Below, piece by piece: positions 1 through 8,305 of a stretch of DNA of 64,000 nt. The notes below the pieces were generated by a model, which was not told where the DNA came from, made no database searches, and was given only the letters and a program-made list of their open reading frames with translations. The DNA is from Desulfovibrio fairfieldensis (GTDB lineage Bacteria; Desulfobacterota; Desulfovibrionia; Desulfovibrionales; Desulfovibrionaceae). The position numbers and the translations under genes are program-made. The stretch is taken from positions 3,004,501-3,068,500 of the forward strand of contig NZ_CP014229.1 of the NCBI RefSeq assembly GCF_001553605.1, written 5' to 3'. The first letter of the stretch is position 1; each line of letters opens with the position of its first letter.

Positions 1-724
1 CGTGCTGACCAAGGACCACATCCCCAATTCCCAGTCCTACGTCTTTTACATGGACATCCGCGCGCCGGGCAAGATGTACGACGAATTCACCCGCCGGGCC
101 ATGGAGGAATACGGGACGGAGTACATCCGGGGCCGCGTTTCGAGCATCTACCCCGACGGCAACGGCCAGTACGTGGTCATGGGCGTGGACACCCTGCTGG
201 GCGAGCCCGTGGAGATCAAGGCCGACCTGGTGGTCCTGGCCGTGGGCATCGAAGCCAGCAAGGGCTCGCCCCAGCTGGCCGAGAAGCTGCGCATCTCCTA
301 CGACCACTACGGCTTCTTCATGGAAAGCCATGTGAAGCTCAAGCCCGTGGAAACCAATACCGCCGGCGTGTTCCTGGCGGGCGTCTGCCAGGGAGCCAAG
401 GACATTCCGGCCTCCGTGGCCCAGGGCTCGGCGGCGGCGGCAAAGGTGCTGGCGCTCTTCGCCCGCGACAAGCTGGAGAGCGACCCGCAGATCGCCCAGG
501 TGGACATCCGCCGTTGCGTGGACTGCGGCAAATGCATCCGCTGCTGCCCCTTCGGGGCCATCAAGGAAGTGGAAATCCGCGGCGAGCAGAAGGCCCAGGT
601 CATTGAGACCGTCTGCCAGGGCTGCGGTCTGTGCACGGCCACCTGCCCGCAGGGCGCCATCCAGCTCTCCCACGCCACCGACAACCAGATTCTTGCGGAG
701 GTGAACGCGCTATGCCAGTGCTGA
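1..724 (+). CDS. hdrA: HdrA-like heterodisulfide reductase subunit A, C-terminal part
   Basis: The gene is cut by the left edge; about 240 C-terminal residues remain and the frame is open from base 2. The visible part covers the end of the FAD/NAD-type Rossmann region (DLVVLAVGIEAS; TAGVFLAGVCQG). Two ferredoxin-type [4Fe-4S] motifs follow, CVDCGKCIRCCP and CQGCGLCTATCP. This is the HdrA arrangement: a cytoplasmic flavin subunit that bifurcates electrons between ferredoxin and a disulfide. The stop overlaps the start of the MvhD-like gene at 712, so the two are translationally coupled. In Desulfovibrio vulgaris, hdrA sits next to flxDCBA in this order. hdrB and hdrC would be expected to the left of the window. 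Confidence 0.93.
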   Translation, partial: VLTKDHIPNSQSYVFYMDIRAPGKMYDEFTRRAMEEYGTEYIRGRVSSIYPDGNGQYVVMGVDTLLGEPVEIKADLVVLAVGIEASKGSPQLAEKLRISYDHYGFFMESHVKLKPVETNTAGVFLAGVCQGAKDIPASVAQGSAAAAKVLALFARDKLESDPQIAQVDIRRCVDCGKCIRCCPFGAIKEVEIRGEQKAQVIETVCQGCGLCTATCPQGAIQLSHATDNQILAEVNALCQC

Positions 725-2160
725 ACGGCAAAGAACTGCGGATTGTGGGTTTTCTCTGCAACTGGTGCTCCTACGGCGGCGCCGACACGGCGGGCGTGGC
801 CCGCGCCGGGCAGCCCACGGACCTCAGAATCATCCGCGTGCCCTGTTCGGGCCGCATCGACCCGCTCTTCATCGTCAAGGCCCTGCTCAACGGCGCGGAC
901 GGCGTGCTGGTTTCCGGCTGCCACCCGCGTGACTGCCACTACGCCGCGGGCAACTTCTACGCCCGCCGCCGTCTGGAAGTGCTCAAACAGTTTCTGCCCG
1001 TGCTGGGCATTGACGAGCGGCGCTTCGAGTACACCTGGGTTTCGGCCTCCGAAGGCCAGCGCTGGCAGCAGGTGGTCACGGTCTTTACCGACCGCATCCA
1101 CAAGCTGGGCCCCGCGCCCCGCCTGGAGGACGCCGAGCCCCTGCTGAAGATCGCGGATATGGCCCTGACCTCGTTGCGCCCCCTGGGCACCGCTCAGAAC
1201 GCCGCCCTGAACCAGCTCAAGGAAGCCATCAAGGCCAAGCTGCCGGAACTGGACTGCGTCATCGGCTGGCAGCAGGGCTATGACGGCGCGCATACCGTGC
1301 CCCTGTTCATGAAGACCCCGGAAGACGTGGACAAACTGGTCTGGGGGCCTTTCAACGTCAATAACCCGGCCGTCTACCTGCCCTCCTTCAAGGGCAAGAA
1401 GGTGGGCATCGTGGTCAAGGGCTGCGATTCGCGCTCGGTGGTGGAACTGTTGCAGGAAAACCTGATCAGACGCGAGGACGTGACCATTTTCGCACTGCCC
1501 TGCGAGGGCACGCTGGATATGGCCCGCGTCAACCAAAAGCTGGGCCGCTACACGAAGATCGACAAGGTGGCCTACGACGAGGCCGGGGTGACCATCACGG
1601 CCGACGGCAAGGAACACCGTTTCTGCATGACCGACTTCGCCCAGGGCAAATGCTACGGCTGCACCACGCCCATGGCTGTGCTGGCCGACACGAGCGCGGG
1701 CGAGCCGGTCAAGGTGGAGCCCGGCGCGTACACTCCGCCGGAGCTGGCCCTGCTGGATTCCATGAGCCTTGAGGAGCGCATGGCCTTCTGGCGCGGCCAG
1801 ATGGAGCGCTGCCTGCGCTGCTACGCCTGCCGCAATGCCTGTCCCATGTGCGTGTGCCGCGACTTCTGCGTTTCCGACAGCCGCGACCCGCACTGGATGA
1901 GCCAGGAGGACAGCACGCGCGAAAAACTCTTTTTCCAGACCATCCACGCCCTGCACTTGGCCGGGCGCTGCACGGGCTGCGGCGAATGCCAGCGGGCCTG
2001 CCCGGTGGGCATCCCGATCCTGGCCCTGCGCCAGCAGATCGCCCGCGCCGTCAGCCGGCTCTTCGACGACTACAAGGCCGGCCTTGACCCCGCCGCCGTG
2101 CCGCCGCTGCTGGGCTATGAGCTGGAAGAAAAGAACATTCATGAGAGGGACTGGAAATGA
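712..2160 (+). CDS. FlxD-FlxC fusion: MvhD-like [2Fe-2S] domain plus di-[4Fe-4S] domain
   Basis: This protein has 482 aa. ATG 712 is chosen because GGAGGTG lies just upstream and it overlaps the hdrA stop. Residues about 1-130 are an MvhD/FrhD-type domain with the family cysteines (FLCNWCSYGG, VPCSGRID, GCHPRDCH), which passes electrons to HdrA. Residues about 180-482 resemble the FlxC-type iron-sulfur subunit, with an FrhB/coenzyme F420 reductase beta-like region (VGIVVKGCDSRSV) and two cluster motifs, CLRCYACRNACPMC and CTGCGECQRACP. The fusion joins two proteins that are separate in some Hdr-Flx loci. It overlaps flxB by 4 nt (ATGA). The domain calls are firm; the Flx names follow from gene order. 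Confidence 0.88.
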   Translation: MPVLNGKELRIVGFLCNWCSYGGADTAGVARAGQPTDLRIIRVPCSGRIDPLFIVKALLNGADGVLVSGCHPRDCHYAAGNFYARRRLEVLKQFLPVLGIDERRFEYTWVSASEGQRWQQVVTVFTDRIHKLGPAPRLEDAEPLLKIADMALTSLRPLGTAQNAALNQLKEAIKAKLPELDCVIGWQQGYDGAHTVPLFMKTPEDVDKLVWGPFNVNNPAVYLPSFKGKKVGIVVKGCDSRSVVELLQENLIRREDVTIFALPCEGTLDMARVNQKLGRYTKIDKVAYDEAGVTITADGKEHRFCMTDFAQGKCYGCTTPMAVLADTSAGEPVKVEPGAYTPPELALLDSMSLEERMAFWRGQMERCLRCYACRNACPMCVCRDFCVSDSRDPHWMSQEDSTREKLFFQTIHALHLAGRCTGCGECQRACPVGIPILALRQQIARAVSRLFDDYKAGLDPAAVPPLLGYELEEKNIHERDWK

Positions 2161-3230
2161 GCACTACCCGCTTTGTCACATCCGACGGCCTGCCCGCCCT
2201 TCTGGCCTTCCTCTCGCAAAACGGCCGCCGCGTGCTGGTGCCGGTGGAAAAACCGGCCAACAAGCGCTCCGTGGTCTACGAGCCCTGGAGCCGGGGCATG
2301 CCCTTCACCCTGGAAAAGGCCACCGTGCCGCCCAAGGCGGCGGTGCTGCCCCAGTGTGAAACCCTGGTGAGCTATAAAAAAAGCAAAGACCCGGAAAATC
2401 CCGAGCGCGTGACCATGAGCCTGGACGACAGCATTGAGGCCCAGCCCACGGTGGTCTTCGCCTGCCGCCCCTGCGACGCGCGCGGTTTTTCCGTGCTGGA
2501 CCGGCCCTACCTGCAAGGTCCTTTTGCCGATCCCTATTACAAGGCCCGGCGCGAGGCGCTCACGGTGGTCACCATCACCTGCGCCTCCGGCTGCAATACC
2601 TGTTTCTGCCACTGGGTGGGCGGCGGTCCTTCCTCCCCCGAGGGGTCGGATGTGCTGATGACCGAGATTGAAGGCGGCTACGTGCTTCAGGCCGTGACGC
2701 CCAAGGGCGAGGAACTGCTGGCCGCCTCGGATCTGCCCGACGGCGCGGAACAGTTCCCCCTGGCCGAGGCCGCGCGCAAAGCCGCCTGGGCCACCTTGGA
2801 GCCCGCGCCCAATATCAAGGGCGCGCCGGAAAAATTGGCGGCCCTGTTCACCGATACGGAGTTCTGGCAGAGCCAGACCGACCGCTGCCTGTCCTGTGGG
2901 GCCTGCACCTACTTCTGCCCCACCTGCTATTGCTTCAGCATCACGGACGAAGGCGAAGGCCTGAGCGAAAAGGGCGGACGCCGCCTGCGCAGCTGGGACA
3001 ACTGCATGTCCTCGCTGTTCACCCGCGAGGCCAGCGGCCACAACCCGCGCATGCTCAAAGCCTTTCGCATGCGCAACCGCGTGTCGCACAAGTTCTCCAC
3101 CTATCCTGAAAACTGGGGGGCATTCTCCTGCAACGGCTGCGGCCGCTGCATCAGCAACTGCCCTGTTTGCCTGGACATCCGCGCCATAGTGCTCGCCGCG
3201 CTCAACGCAGACCAGGCTACCGCCGAGTAG
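2157..3230 (+). CDS. flxB: FlxB-like iron-sulfur subunit (AsrA/HydB family)
   Basis: This protein has 357 aa and starts in a 4-nt overlap with the upstream gene. It resembles the AsrA/sulfhydrogenase-beta family. The N-terminal part carries conserved cysteines ([23 protein letters not shown]). Two [4Fe-4S] ferredoxin motifs lie near the C-terminus ([14 protein letters not shown] and [12 protein letters not shown]). In the Hdr-Flx complex this subunit would relay electrons between the NAD(H)-oxidising FlxA and the FlxC/FlxD-HdrA branch. It is cytoplasmic, with no signal peptide or membrane segment. It sits 12 bp before flxA. Confidence 0.88.
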   Translation: MSTTRFVTSDGLPALLAFLSQNGRRVLVPVEKPANKRSVVYEPWSRGMPFTLEKATVPPKAAVLPQCETLVSYKKSKDPENPERVTMSLDDSIEAQPTVVFACRPCDARGFSVLDRPYLQGPFADPYYKARREALTVVTITCASGCNTCFCHWVGGGPSSPEGSDVLMTEIEGGYVLQAVTPKGEELLAASDLPDGAEQFPLAEAARKAAWATLEPAPNIKGAPEKLAALFTDTEFWQSQTDRCLSCGACTYFCPTCYCFSITDEGEGLSEKGGRRLRSWDNCMSSLFTREASGHNPRMLKAFRMRNRVSHKFSTYPENWGAFSCNGCGRCISNCPVCLDIRAIVLAALNADQATAE

Positions 3231-3242
3231 AGGAGCTGACGC

Positions 3243-4487
3243 ATGGCTACCAAGAAAACTTCCGGCAAAGCCAAAACCGCATCCAAGACGGCCGCCAAGG
3301 CCGCTCCCAAAACCGCGCCCAAGGAAGCTGCCAAGGCCGCCGCGCCCAAGAAAGACGCGCCCCCGAAGCCCCGGCCCGCCGAAGTGCCCGCGTCCGCCCG
3401 GCCGGTCTCTCCGGCCGTGCGCCCGGAGGCGGACCTTGTGGCGCATGAGGAGCACCCCCCTGTGGTGAGGGAAGAGGGCGAACTGGCCGTCAAGGAAAGC
3501 GCCGTCCCCGCCGTGGAAACGCCCGCCGAGGTCCCGGCTCCCGAAGCCGCCCCCGCGCCCAAGGCTGAGTCCAAGGCCAAGACGGCCCCCAAAACCGCCC
3601 CTAAAGCCCCCGCGGGCGGCAAGGGCATGCTGCGGGAGATCTCGCCCCGGCCCAAGCCCCAGGGCAATCCTTATAAACCCATGCCCGCCACCGTGGCCGA
3701 AGTCATCCAGGAAACCGGCAATATCAAGACCCTGCGCGTGGTCCTGGACGATCCCGAAGCCATGGAGTCCTTCACCCACGAGCCGGGCCAGGTAGGCCAA
3801 CTCTCGGTGTTCGGCGCGGGCGAATCCACGTTCGTCATCAACTCCCCGCCGTCACGGAAGGATTATCTGCAATTCTCGGTCATGCAGGCCGGTGAAGTGA
3901 CCGCCGCCATCCACCGCCTGTCGCCCGGCGACAAGGTGGGCGTGCGCGCCCCGCTGGGCAACTTCTTCCCCTACAACGACTGGAAGGGCAAGGACATCTT
4001 CTTCGTGGGCGGCGGCATCGGCATGGCACCCATCCGCACCATCATGCTGCATCTGCTGGAACACAAGGCGGACTACGGCAAGATCAGCCTGCTCTACGGC
4101 GCGCGCTCGCCCCGCGACATGGCCTTCAGCTATGAGCTGGAAGACTGGCTGCGGCGTCCCGACCTGGACTGCACCCTGTGCATCGACGCCCCCTTTGAAG
4201 GCTGGGAGCACAAGGTGGGCCTGATCCCCAATGTGCTTTTGGAACTGAATCCCGACCCGGCCAACTGCGTGGCCGTGCTCTGCGGGCCGCCGATCATGAT
4301 CAAGTTCACGGTGCAGGCTCTGCAAAAGCTGAACTTCGCGCCGGAGAACATTGTCACCACCCTGGAAAAACGCATGAAATGCGGCATCGGCATCTGCGGG
4401 CGCTGCAATATCGGCGGCCGCTACGTCTGTGTGGACGGGCCGGTGTTTACCTGGAAGGAATTGCAGGAGCTGCCCCCGGAGCTTTAG
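3243..4487 (+). CDS. flxA: FlxA-like FAD/NAD-binding oxidoreductase with a Lys/Ala/Pro-rich N-terminal extension
   Basis: This protein has 414 aa. From about residue 140 it matches the AsrB/sulfhydrogenase-gamma/DHODB-type reductases: an FAD-binding barrel, a GGGIGMAPIRTIM NAD-binding loop, and a C-terminal [2Fe-2S] motif CGIGICGRC followed by C-V-D-G. It should oxidise NADH for the Hdr-Flx complex. Residues 1-135 are odd: low complexity with many K, A, P and T, much like a histone H1 tail, then an acidic/Pro-rich stretch. An internal ATG at 3627 (residue 129) would give a family-length enzyme, but only a weak AAGGG precedes it. The start at 3243 has GAGGAG upstream. A terminator follows the gene. 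Confidence 0.9.
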   Translation: MATKKTSGKAKTASKTAAKAAPKTAPKEAAKAAAPKKDAPPKPRPAEVPASARPVSPAVRPEADLVAHEEHPPVVREEGELAVKESAVPAVETPAEVPAPEAAPAPKAESKAKTAPKTAPKAPAGGKGMLREISPRPKPQGNPYKPMPATVAEVIQETGNIKTLRVVLDDPEAMESFTHEPGQVGQLSVFGAGESTFVINSPPSRKDYLQFSVMQAGEVTAAIHRLSPGDKVGVRAPLGNFFPYNDWKGKDIFFVGGGIGMAPIRTIMLHLLEHKADYGKISLLYGARSPRDMAFSYELEDWLRRPDLDCTLCIDAPFEGWEHKVGLIPNVLLELNPDPANCVAVLCGPPIMIKFTVQALQKLNFAPENIVTTLEKRMKCGIGICGRCNIGGRYVCVDGPVFTWKELQELPPEL

Positions 4488-4547
4488 GGAAACACGTCTG
4501 AAAAGCTGGCAACAGATCAAAAAATCCCATAGGTTTCACGTCTTCCC

Positions 4548-4580
4548 ACGGCCGCCGGAGATTTTCCGGCGGCCGTTTTA
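4548..4580 (+). terminator. Rho-independent terminator of the hdr-flx operon
   Basis: A perfect 12-bp stem (ACGGCCGCCGGA at 4548-4559 with its complement at 4565-4576) encloses a 5-nt loop and is followed by TTTTA. It lies 60 bp after flxA and before an unrelated secreted protein. Confidence 0.9.
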
Positions 4581-4653
4581 TATCGCCTGTTGACAGATGC
4601 GGGCTCGTGGGTAATGGAAGAAAAGTCACAACGTTCCATCCAAGGGAGAAAGA

Positions 4654-5190
4654 ATGAAAAAACTGTTTATCCTCTGCTGCCTTATGCTGACCCTGCCCGC
4701 AGGAGCCCAGGCGGCGGACGAAAAAATCGACCCGTCCAATTTCATCTGCGCTGAACTGGTGGCCATTTCCAGCACGTCCGGCCAGCCGCCGCTGTTCGAA
4801 GGGCTGCAGATCGACGGCTATGCCGCCGCCGCGCAGGGCAAGGCCGTGGCCGATCCGGACATCATGGCTCCGCTGCTGGAGCAGGTCTATGCGGCCTGCC
4901 AGGCCAAGCCCACTGAAAAGGTGGTCACTCTCTGGCAGGAGGCCCGCAAGAACCAGCCTGTGGCAGCCGACGGCCCCTGGCGGGCGGACAAAACGACCTG
5001 CAAAGACTATAAGGCCAATGAAGACGACGGCAGCGGCTTTGTGATCTGGCTGGACGGCTACAACCGCCAGAAGAGCGGCAAGCCCGGCTCGGTGCTGGAA
5101 AGCGACGACACGCTCAAGGCGTATCTGGATGCCTGCTCCAAAAAGCCTGAGGCGCTGATGCTCGACGTCATGCGTGAAAGCGTCAAATAA
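4654..5190 (+). CDS. Secreted protein with two HdeA/HdeB-like units
   Basis: This protein has 178 aa with a clear signal peptide (MKKLFILCCLMLTLPAGAQA, cleavage after AQA). The mature part shows two similar halves, each starting with a cysteine and ending with another. Unit 1 is about residues 30-100 (FICAELVAIS, then LQIDGYAAAAQG, then YAACQAKP). Unit 2 is about 110-175 (TTCKDYKA, then IWLDGYNRQKSG, then LDACSKKP). Each unit resembles the HdeA/HdeB acid-stress periplasmic chaperones (C-x-D/E-x, W-x-x-G-Y, C-x-x-x-P), which are normally single-domain. It is followed by a paralogue with the same plan. RBS AAGGGAG precedes ATG. Function is inferred from pattern only. Confidence 0.75.
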   Translation: MKKLFILCCLMLTLPAGAQAADEKIDPSNFICAELVAISSTSGQPPLFEGLQIDGYAAAAQGKAVADPDIMAPLLEQVYAACQAKPTEKVVTLWQEARKNQPVAADGPWRADKTTCKDYKANEDDGSGFVIWLDGYNRQKSGKPGSVLESDDTLKAYLDACSKKPEALMLDVMRESVK

Positions 5191-5213
5191 ATCCTTCCCA
5201 AGTCTGACCATGC

Positions 5214-5272
5214 CGAAGGCCGCGACCGCAGCGGGAGACGCAACACGCTCTCTCCCCCGGCCGCGGCCTTCG
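5214..5272 (+). terminator. Inverted repeat between the two HdeA-like genes
   Basis: Arms CGAAGGCCGCG (5214-5224) and the complement (5262-5272) are 11 bp and perfect, separated by 37 bp. There is no clean T-tract, so this may be a weak terminator or an mRNA-stabilising stem. Confidence 0.45.
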
Positions 5273-5458
5273 CAGCATCCAGTGCCTCATTTGAAAAATC
5301 CGACACGCAAAACCCGTAAGGCTTTACGGCGGAGTAAGCATGCCTTTGACTTTGAAATGCATAACATCAAAGTTGACCTGTTCTAAAGCTGTGACGCTGC
5401 TCTCGCGGCCGCCGTGCATTTGCCCATTTTCAATGTGAAAATGTCTGAAGGGGGAAAT

Positions 5459-6043
5459 ATGCGGAACATCCCGGCGCTGTGCGCCTTCCTGCTCTGCCTG
5501 CCGCTGACGGCATGGCCGCAAAGCACGCCGCCTGACGCCGCCGGACGGGAAGTTTTCACGGATTCGGCCTCAGTCATGTGCGCGGCCTGGGCCGAGCCCG
5601 CGCTTAAGCCGGGCGGCGAAAGAATGCGCCGTCTCCTGGAGGCGTTGGAGCTGGACGCCTATGTCAGCGCCCGGCACGGCGGCACGGGTTTCAACCCGCG
5701 CGATCTGGACGCCCTGCTGGCCCGCGTGGAACGGATCTGCGCCGCACATCCCGAGCGCGGGTTGGCCGAAGTCTGGCGAGAACAGAAAAAAACCTGGCAT
5801 CGCGGCCCCTGGAAAACAACCATGACCCGTTGCCGGGATATCCTGGCTGCGGGCGATCATAATGAGGACGCCTTCTTTTTCGGCATCTGGCTTTACGCCT
5901 ATGATCAGGCCAGGGACGGCAGCAACATCGGGGAAGCCCTGCGGGACATACCCGCCGGAGCGGCTGAACTGGTCTGGAAGGAATGCGCGCACACGCCCGA
6001 CGCGCCGCTTCTGGACGTGCTGCGGCGCATGCAGGGAAAATGA
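5459..6043 (+). CDS. Second secreted protein with two HdeA/HdeB-like units
   Basis: This protein has 194 aa from ATG 5459, chosen because GAAGGGGGAA precedes it. The signal peptide is MRNIPALCAFLLCLPLTAWP, with cleavage near AWPQS. Like its upstream neighbour it has two halves bounded by cysteines: VMCAAWAEP, LELDAYVSAR, ERICAAHPE and then TRCRDILAAG, IWLYAYDQARDG, KECAHTPD. The shared spacing and final LLDV-x-R-x-M-x-x-K tail (MLDVMRESVK versus LLDVLRRMQGK) show the two genes are duplicates. A role as a periplasmic chaperone or acid-stress protein is inferred only. Confidence 0.72.
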   Translation: MRNIPALCAFLLCLPLTAWPQSTPPDAAGREVFTDSASVMCAAWAEPALKPGGERMRRLLEALELDAYVSARHGGTGFNPRDLDALLARVERICAAHPERGLAEVWREQKKTWHRGPWKTTMTRCRDILAAGDHNEDAFFFGIWLYAYDQARDGSNIGEALRDIPAGAAELVWKECAHTPDAPLLDVLRRMQGK

Positions 6044-6072
6044 CCCGGTTTATGGGAGATTTCGGGAGCCGC

Positions 6073-7011
6073 TCAGAGCAGGGTCATATAGATGGGAATG
6101 GTCAGAGCCGAAAGCAGCGTGGACAGGGAAACCATCAACGCGCCGAATTCCGGGTCCGTGCGGTAGTAGGCGCTGAGGATGGCCGCCTGCATCAGCACCG
6201 GCAGCGAGGCCTGCATGATGAAGACCTTGCCCATAAGTTCCGGTATGGGAAAAAGAGGCACGAGCAAGAGCACCACCAGAGGGCTGACCACCAGGCGGCC
6301 GACCAGGGCCAGAACCAGGTCCCGGTCGAGCTTGAGGCGGCGCAGATCCATGGTTTGCAGGGTGACGCCGATGAACAGCAGAGCCAGGGGCGTGGTCAGA
6401 TTGCCCAGATATTTGGCCGCATCCAGCAGAAAACGCGGCAGATCCACCTTGAACATCACCAAGGCCAGGCCGGTCAGAAAACCCAGCATGGGCGGTGAAA
6501 AAATGTGTCGGATATTGTCGCAGAGCCGTGTCCGTTCCCGGCCATCCCCGCAGCCGTCGCTGCTGATGGCGTAGTTGCCCACAGTCCAGAAAAAGATGGT
6601 GCTGGCAAAGTAATAGAGCAGCACATAGGGCAGGGATTCCTCCCCGAACAGGGCCAGATTGACCGGAATGCCCACAAAGATGGTATTGGAATTGGAAACA
6701 CAGGCGCAGAACAGGCCGAAGTGCTTTCGCTGCACATGAGCTATCCTGCCCACCACCCAGGCCAGACTGAAAGTGATGACCAGAGAGGTGAAGGGCAGCA
6801 GCGCGCCGTAGAGCATGTGCAGCAGATGGTCGCGGTCAAAGGACTGCAACAGCGTGCACATCAGAAAAGGCGGCAGGGCCACATAGGTCACCAGCCTGGG
6901 CAAAAGCATCTGGCTTTCCGTGGAAAACCAGCCCTTCCAGGCCAGAGCATAGCCCACCGCCACGACCAGCAGCAGACCGAAAATTCCCCCCAAGGCGTGC
7001 AGAAAAACCAT
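6073..7011 (-). CDS. AEC-family (auxin efflux carrier-like) transporter
   Basis: This protein has 312 aa and about ten hydrophobic segments. It is typical of the AEC/MdcF family of anion or amino-acid permeases (N-terminal GIFGLLLVVAVGYALAWKG; central SNSNTIFVGIPVNLALFGEE with the family's helix break). It lies downstream of grdA on the same strand, separated by 246 bp that hold a strong hairpin and a repeat. It could therefore be the last gene of the glycine reductase operon or have its own start. A transport role for glycine or acetate is only a contextual guess. No strong Shine-Dalgarno was seen at 7011. Confidence 0.88.
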   Translation of the reverse strand: MVFLHALGGIFGLLLVVAVGYALAWKGWFSTESQMLLPRLVTYVALPPFLMCTLLQSFDRDHLLHMLYGALLPFTSLVITFSLAWVVGRIAHVQRKHFGLFCACVSNSNTIFVGIPVNLALFGEESLPYVLLYYFASTIFFWTVGNYAISSDGCGDGRERTRLCDNIRHIFSPPMLGFLTGLALVMFKVDLPRFLLDAAKYLGNLTTPLALLFIGVTLQTMDLRRLKLDRDLVLALVGRLVVSPLVVLLLVPLFPIPELMGKVFIMQASLPVLMQAAILSAYYRTDPEFGALMVSLSTLLSALTIPIYMTLL

Positions 7012-7063
7012 AGGGATTTCTTAGCGGCTTTTGCGGCTTCCGTAAACAGCGGGGGCGGGCAGA

Positions 7064-7158
7064 GTCATTCTGTTCTCCGTCCGTTGTTTTGTTTTGCCCT
7101 CCGGGCACGGAGACTTTACGCCTCCAGCCGTTTGGGCCGCCTCCGGCGCGGGCAGGGG
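7064..7158. repeat. Interspersed repeat R2, partial copy
   Basis: This ~95-bp stretch resembles 20554-20650. Both begin GTCATTCTGTTCTCCGTCCG and both hold TTTGGGCCGCCTCCGGCGCG near the end. The copy at 20553-20788 has terminal inverted repeats; this one lacks the right end. Confidence 0.75.
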
Positions 7159-7197
7159 GCCTGAAGCAAAACTCATTCACGGCCCTTCAGTACGACG

Positions 7198-7232
7198 CTT
7201 CCCCCGCAGTGCGTCACGCTCTGCGGGGGAAG
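7198..7232 (-). terminator. Strong hairpin after grdA
   Basis: A perfect 12-bp stem, CTTCCCCCGCAG (7198-7209) with its complement (7221-7232), has an 11-nt loop and lies 26 bp past the grdA stop. There is no T-run, so it may stabilise the 3' end or partly terminate before the AEC gene. Confidence 0.5.
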
Positions 7233-7257
7233 CGCACATTTTCGGACGCGGCCCGGC

Positions 7258-7734
7258 CTACAGCGAATACTTGCTGTTGGCGTCGCGCATCTTCTTCACG
7301 GATGCCGCCAGCGCCTCGGTGTTCAGCACCATTTCCATCATGCTGATCTGCTCTTCCCAGGCAGCGGGATCGGCTTCGCTCTTCATTTCCTCTTCAAACA
7401 CATGGTACACGCAGAGTCCCAACGGGACTCCCGCCAACGGACCGGCGAAGGTGGGGTCGCCCAGGGTGACGGTTTCGGCATAGATTTCCGCCCCTTCGGG
7501 GTCGGAAGAGCCGAGCACCACCACCAGGTTTTCCGCCCCGACCTTCTCAGCGGCGTCTTTCACACGCTGCTGATTTTCCAGGTCCATGGCGCCTGCGGCG
7601 GTTCAGACAAAACATTCGGTGGCCGAGAACAGCACCTCGGCCCCGGAGTTGGCGAAGACCGCCGCCATGGCCGGACCGGGAACACCGTCCCGCTCGCCCA
7701 GAAGCAGCAGCTTCTTACCTGCAAGTTTACCCAT
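7258..7734 (-). CDS. grdA: Glycine reductase selenoprotein A (selenocysteine at an in-frame UGA)
   Basis: This protein has 158 aa when UGA (7603-7605) is read as selenocysteine, residue 44. The context T-E-C-F-V-U-T-A-A-G is the GrdA active-site CxxU. The start is ATG 7734, preceded by AAGGAG, and the stop is TAG. GrdA carries the carboxymethyl group between protein B and protein C and is re-reduced by thioredoxin. A short stem (CAGG/CCTG) lies about 8 nt after the UGA and could be part of a bacterial SECIS, but it is weaker than the one in grdB. Standard translation would report only a 109-aa fragment starting after the UGA. Confidence 0.95.
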
Positions 7735-7785
7735 GATGCACTCCTTGTTGTTGCTTTGCTTGTTCCGCAACAAGCCAAGCCGTTG

Positions 7786-8106
7786 TTATGCCAACAGCTT
7801 CTCCGCGCCTTCCCGGATGGCGTCCAGGGTCACTTCGTCGCTGCTGATGCGCTGCACGTTTTCCCCGCCCTTGTAAAACAGAATGGTGGGCACGGCCATG
7901 ACCCTGAGGGAGATGACCAGGCGGCGGTTTTCAGCCACGTTCAGTTTGCAGAATTTGATTTTCCCCTCGTACTCTTCGGCCAGCTTTTCCACCGACGGCA
8001 TCAGGGCCAGGCAGGGACCGCACTGCGGGCCCCAAAGGTCCACGATGACGGGCATAGCGCTGTTGAGCACTTCCGCTTCGAAATTTTCCTTGTCCACGAT
8101 AACCAT
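7786..8106 (-). CDS. trxA: Thioredoxin of the glycine reductase operon
   Basis: This protein has 106 aa. It has the thioredoxin fold with active site LWGPQCGPC and the cis-Pro loop MAVPTILFYKGG. The residues before the CGPC differ from the common WAxWCGPC, as often seen in thioredoxins paired with glycine reductase. Start ATG 8106 has GAGGTG upstream. It would receive electrons from TrxB and reduce the selenyl-sulfide of GrdA. It is 51 bp upstream of grdA and 199 bp downstream of grdD; that gap holds a family-1 hairpin repeat. Confidence 0.95.
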   Translation of the reverse strand: MVIVDKENFEAEVLNSAMPVIVDLWGPQCGPCLALMPSVEKLAEEYEGKIKFCKLNVAENRRLVISLRVMAVPTILFYKGGENVQRISSDEVTLDAIREGAEKLLA

Positions 8107-8182
8107 AGTGCACCTCGCTGCTTGCGTGTTGTATATGCCGCAAAGGGATGGAGACATTTTCCTGGAACGTGTGATTAATGAA

Positions 8183-8288
8183 GATTTTTGTTCTCTGCCA
8201 AGGACGGCGAGCTGCGGGCGGAGGGAGTATACTCAAACATATTCGACCTTCGCACGGAGCGAGCCTGACGCAGGCAGAGGGCAAAACC
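8183..8288. repeat. Hairpin repeat family 1, copy between grdD and trxA
   Basis: The outer arms TTTTTGTTCTCTGCC and GGCAGAGGGCAAAA can pair (with G-U pairs). The constant blocks CCAAGGAC, GAGTATACTC, TTCGACC and CTGACGC are in the same order as in the copies at 19303 and 29738. It lies inside the grd operon. Confidence 0.8.
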
Positions 8289-8305
8289 ATTACTCAGCGA
8301 TTCCC

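Noticed and set aside
307..2142. A 611-codon open frame antisense to hdrA and flxDC, and similar long antisense frames elsewhere (for example 21595-24660, minus)
   Set aside because: High GC makes the opposite strand lack stops. The sense strands carry clear domain motifs; the antisense products are rich in His, Gly, Arg and Gln with no motif or ribosome site.
7603..7605. TGA in grdA, and TGA at 12438-12440 in grdB, as nonsense mutations
   Set aside because: Both lie exactly at the known selenocysteine positions, with conserved residues on each side and a SECIS-like stem after the grdB codon.
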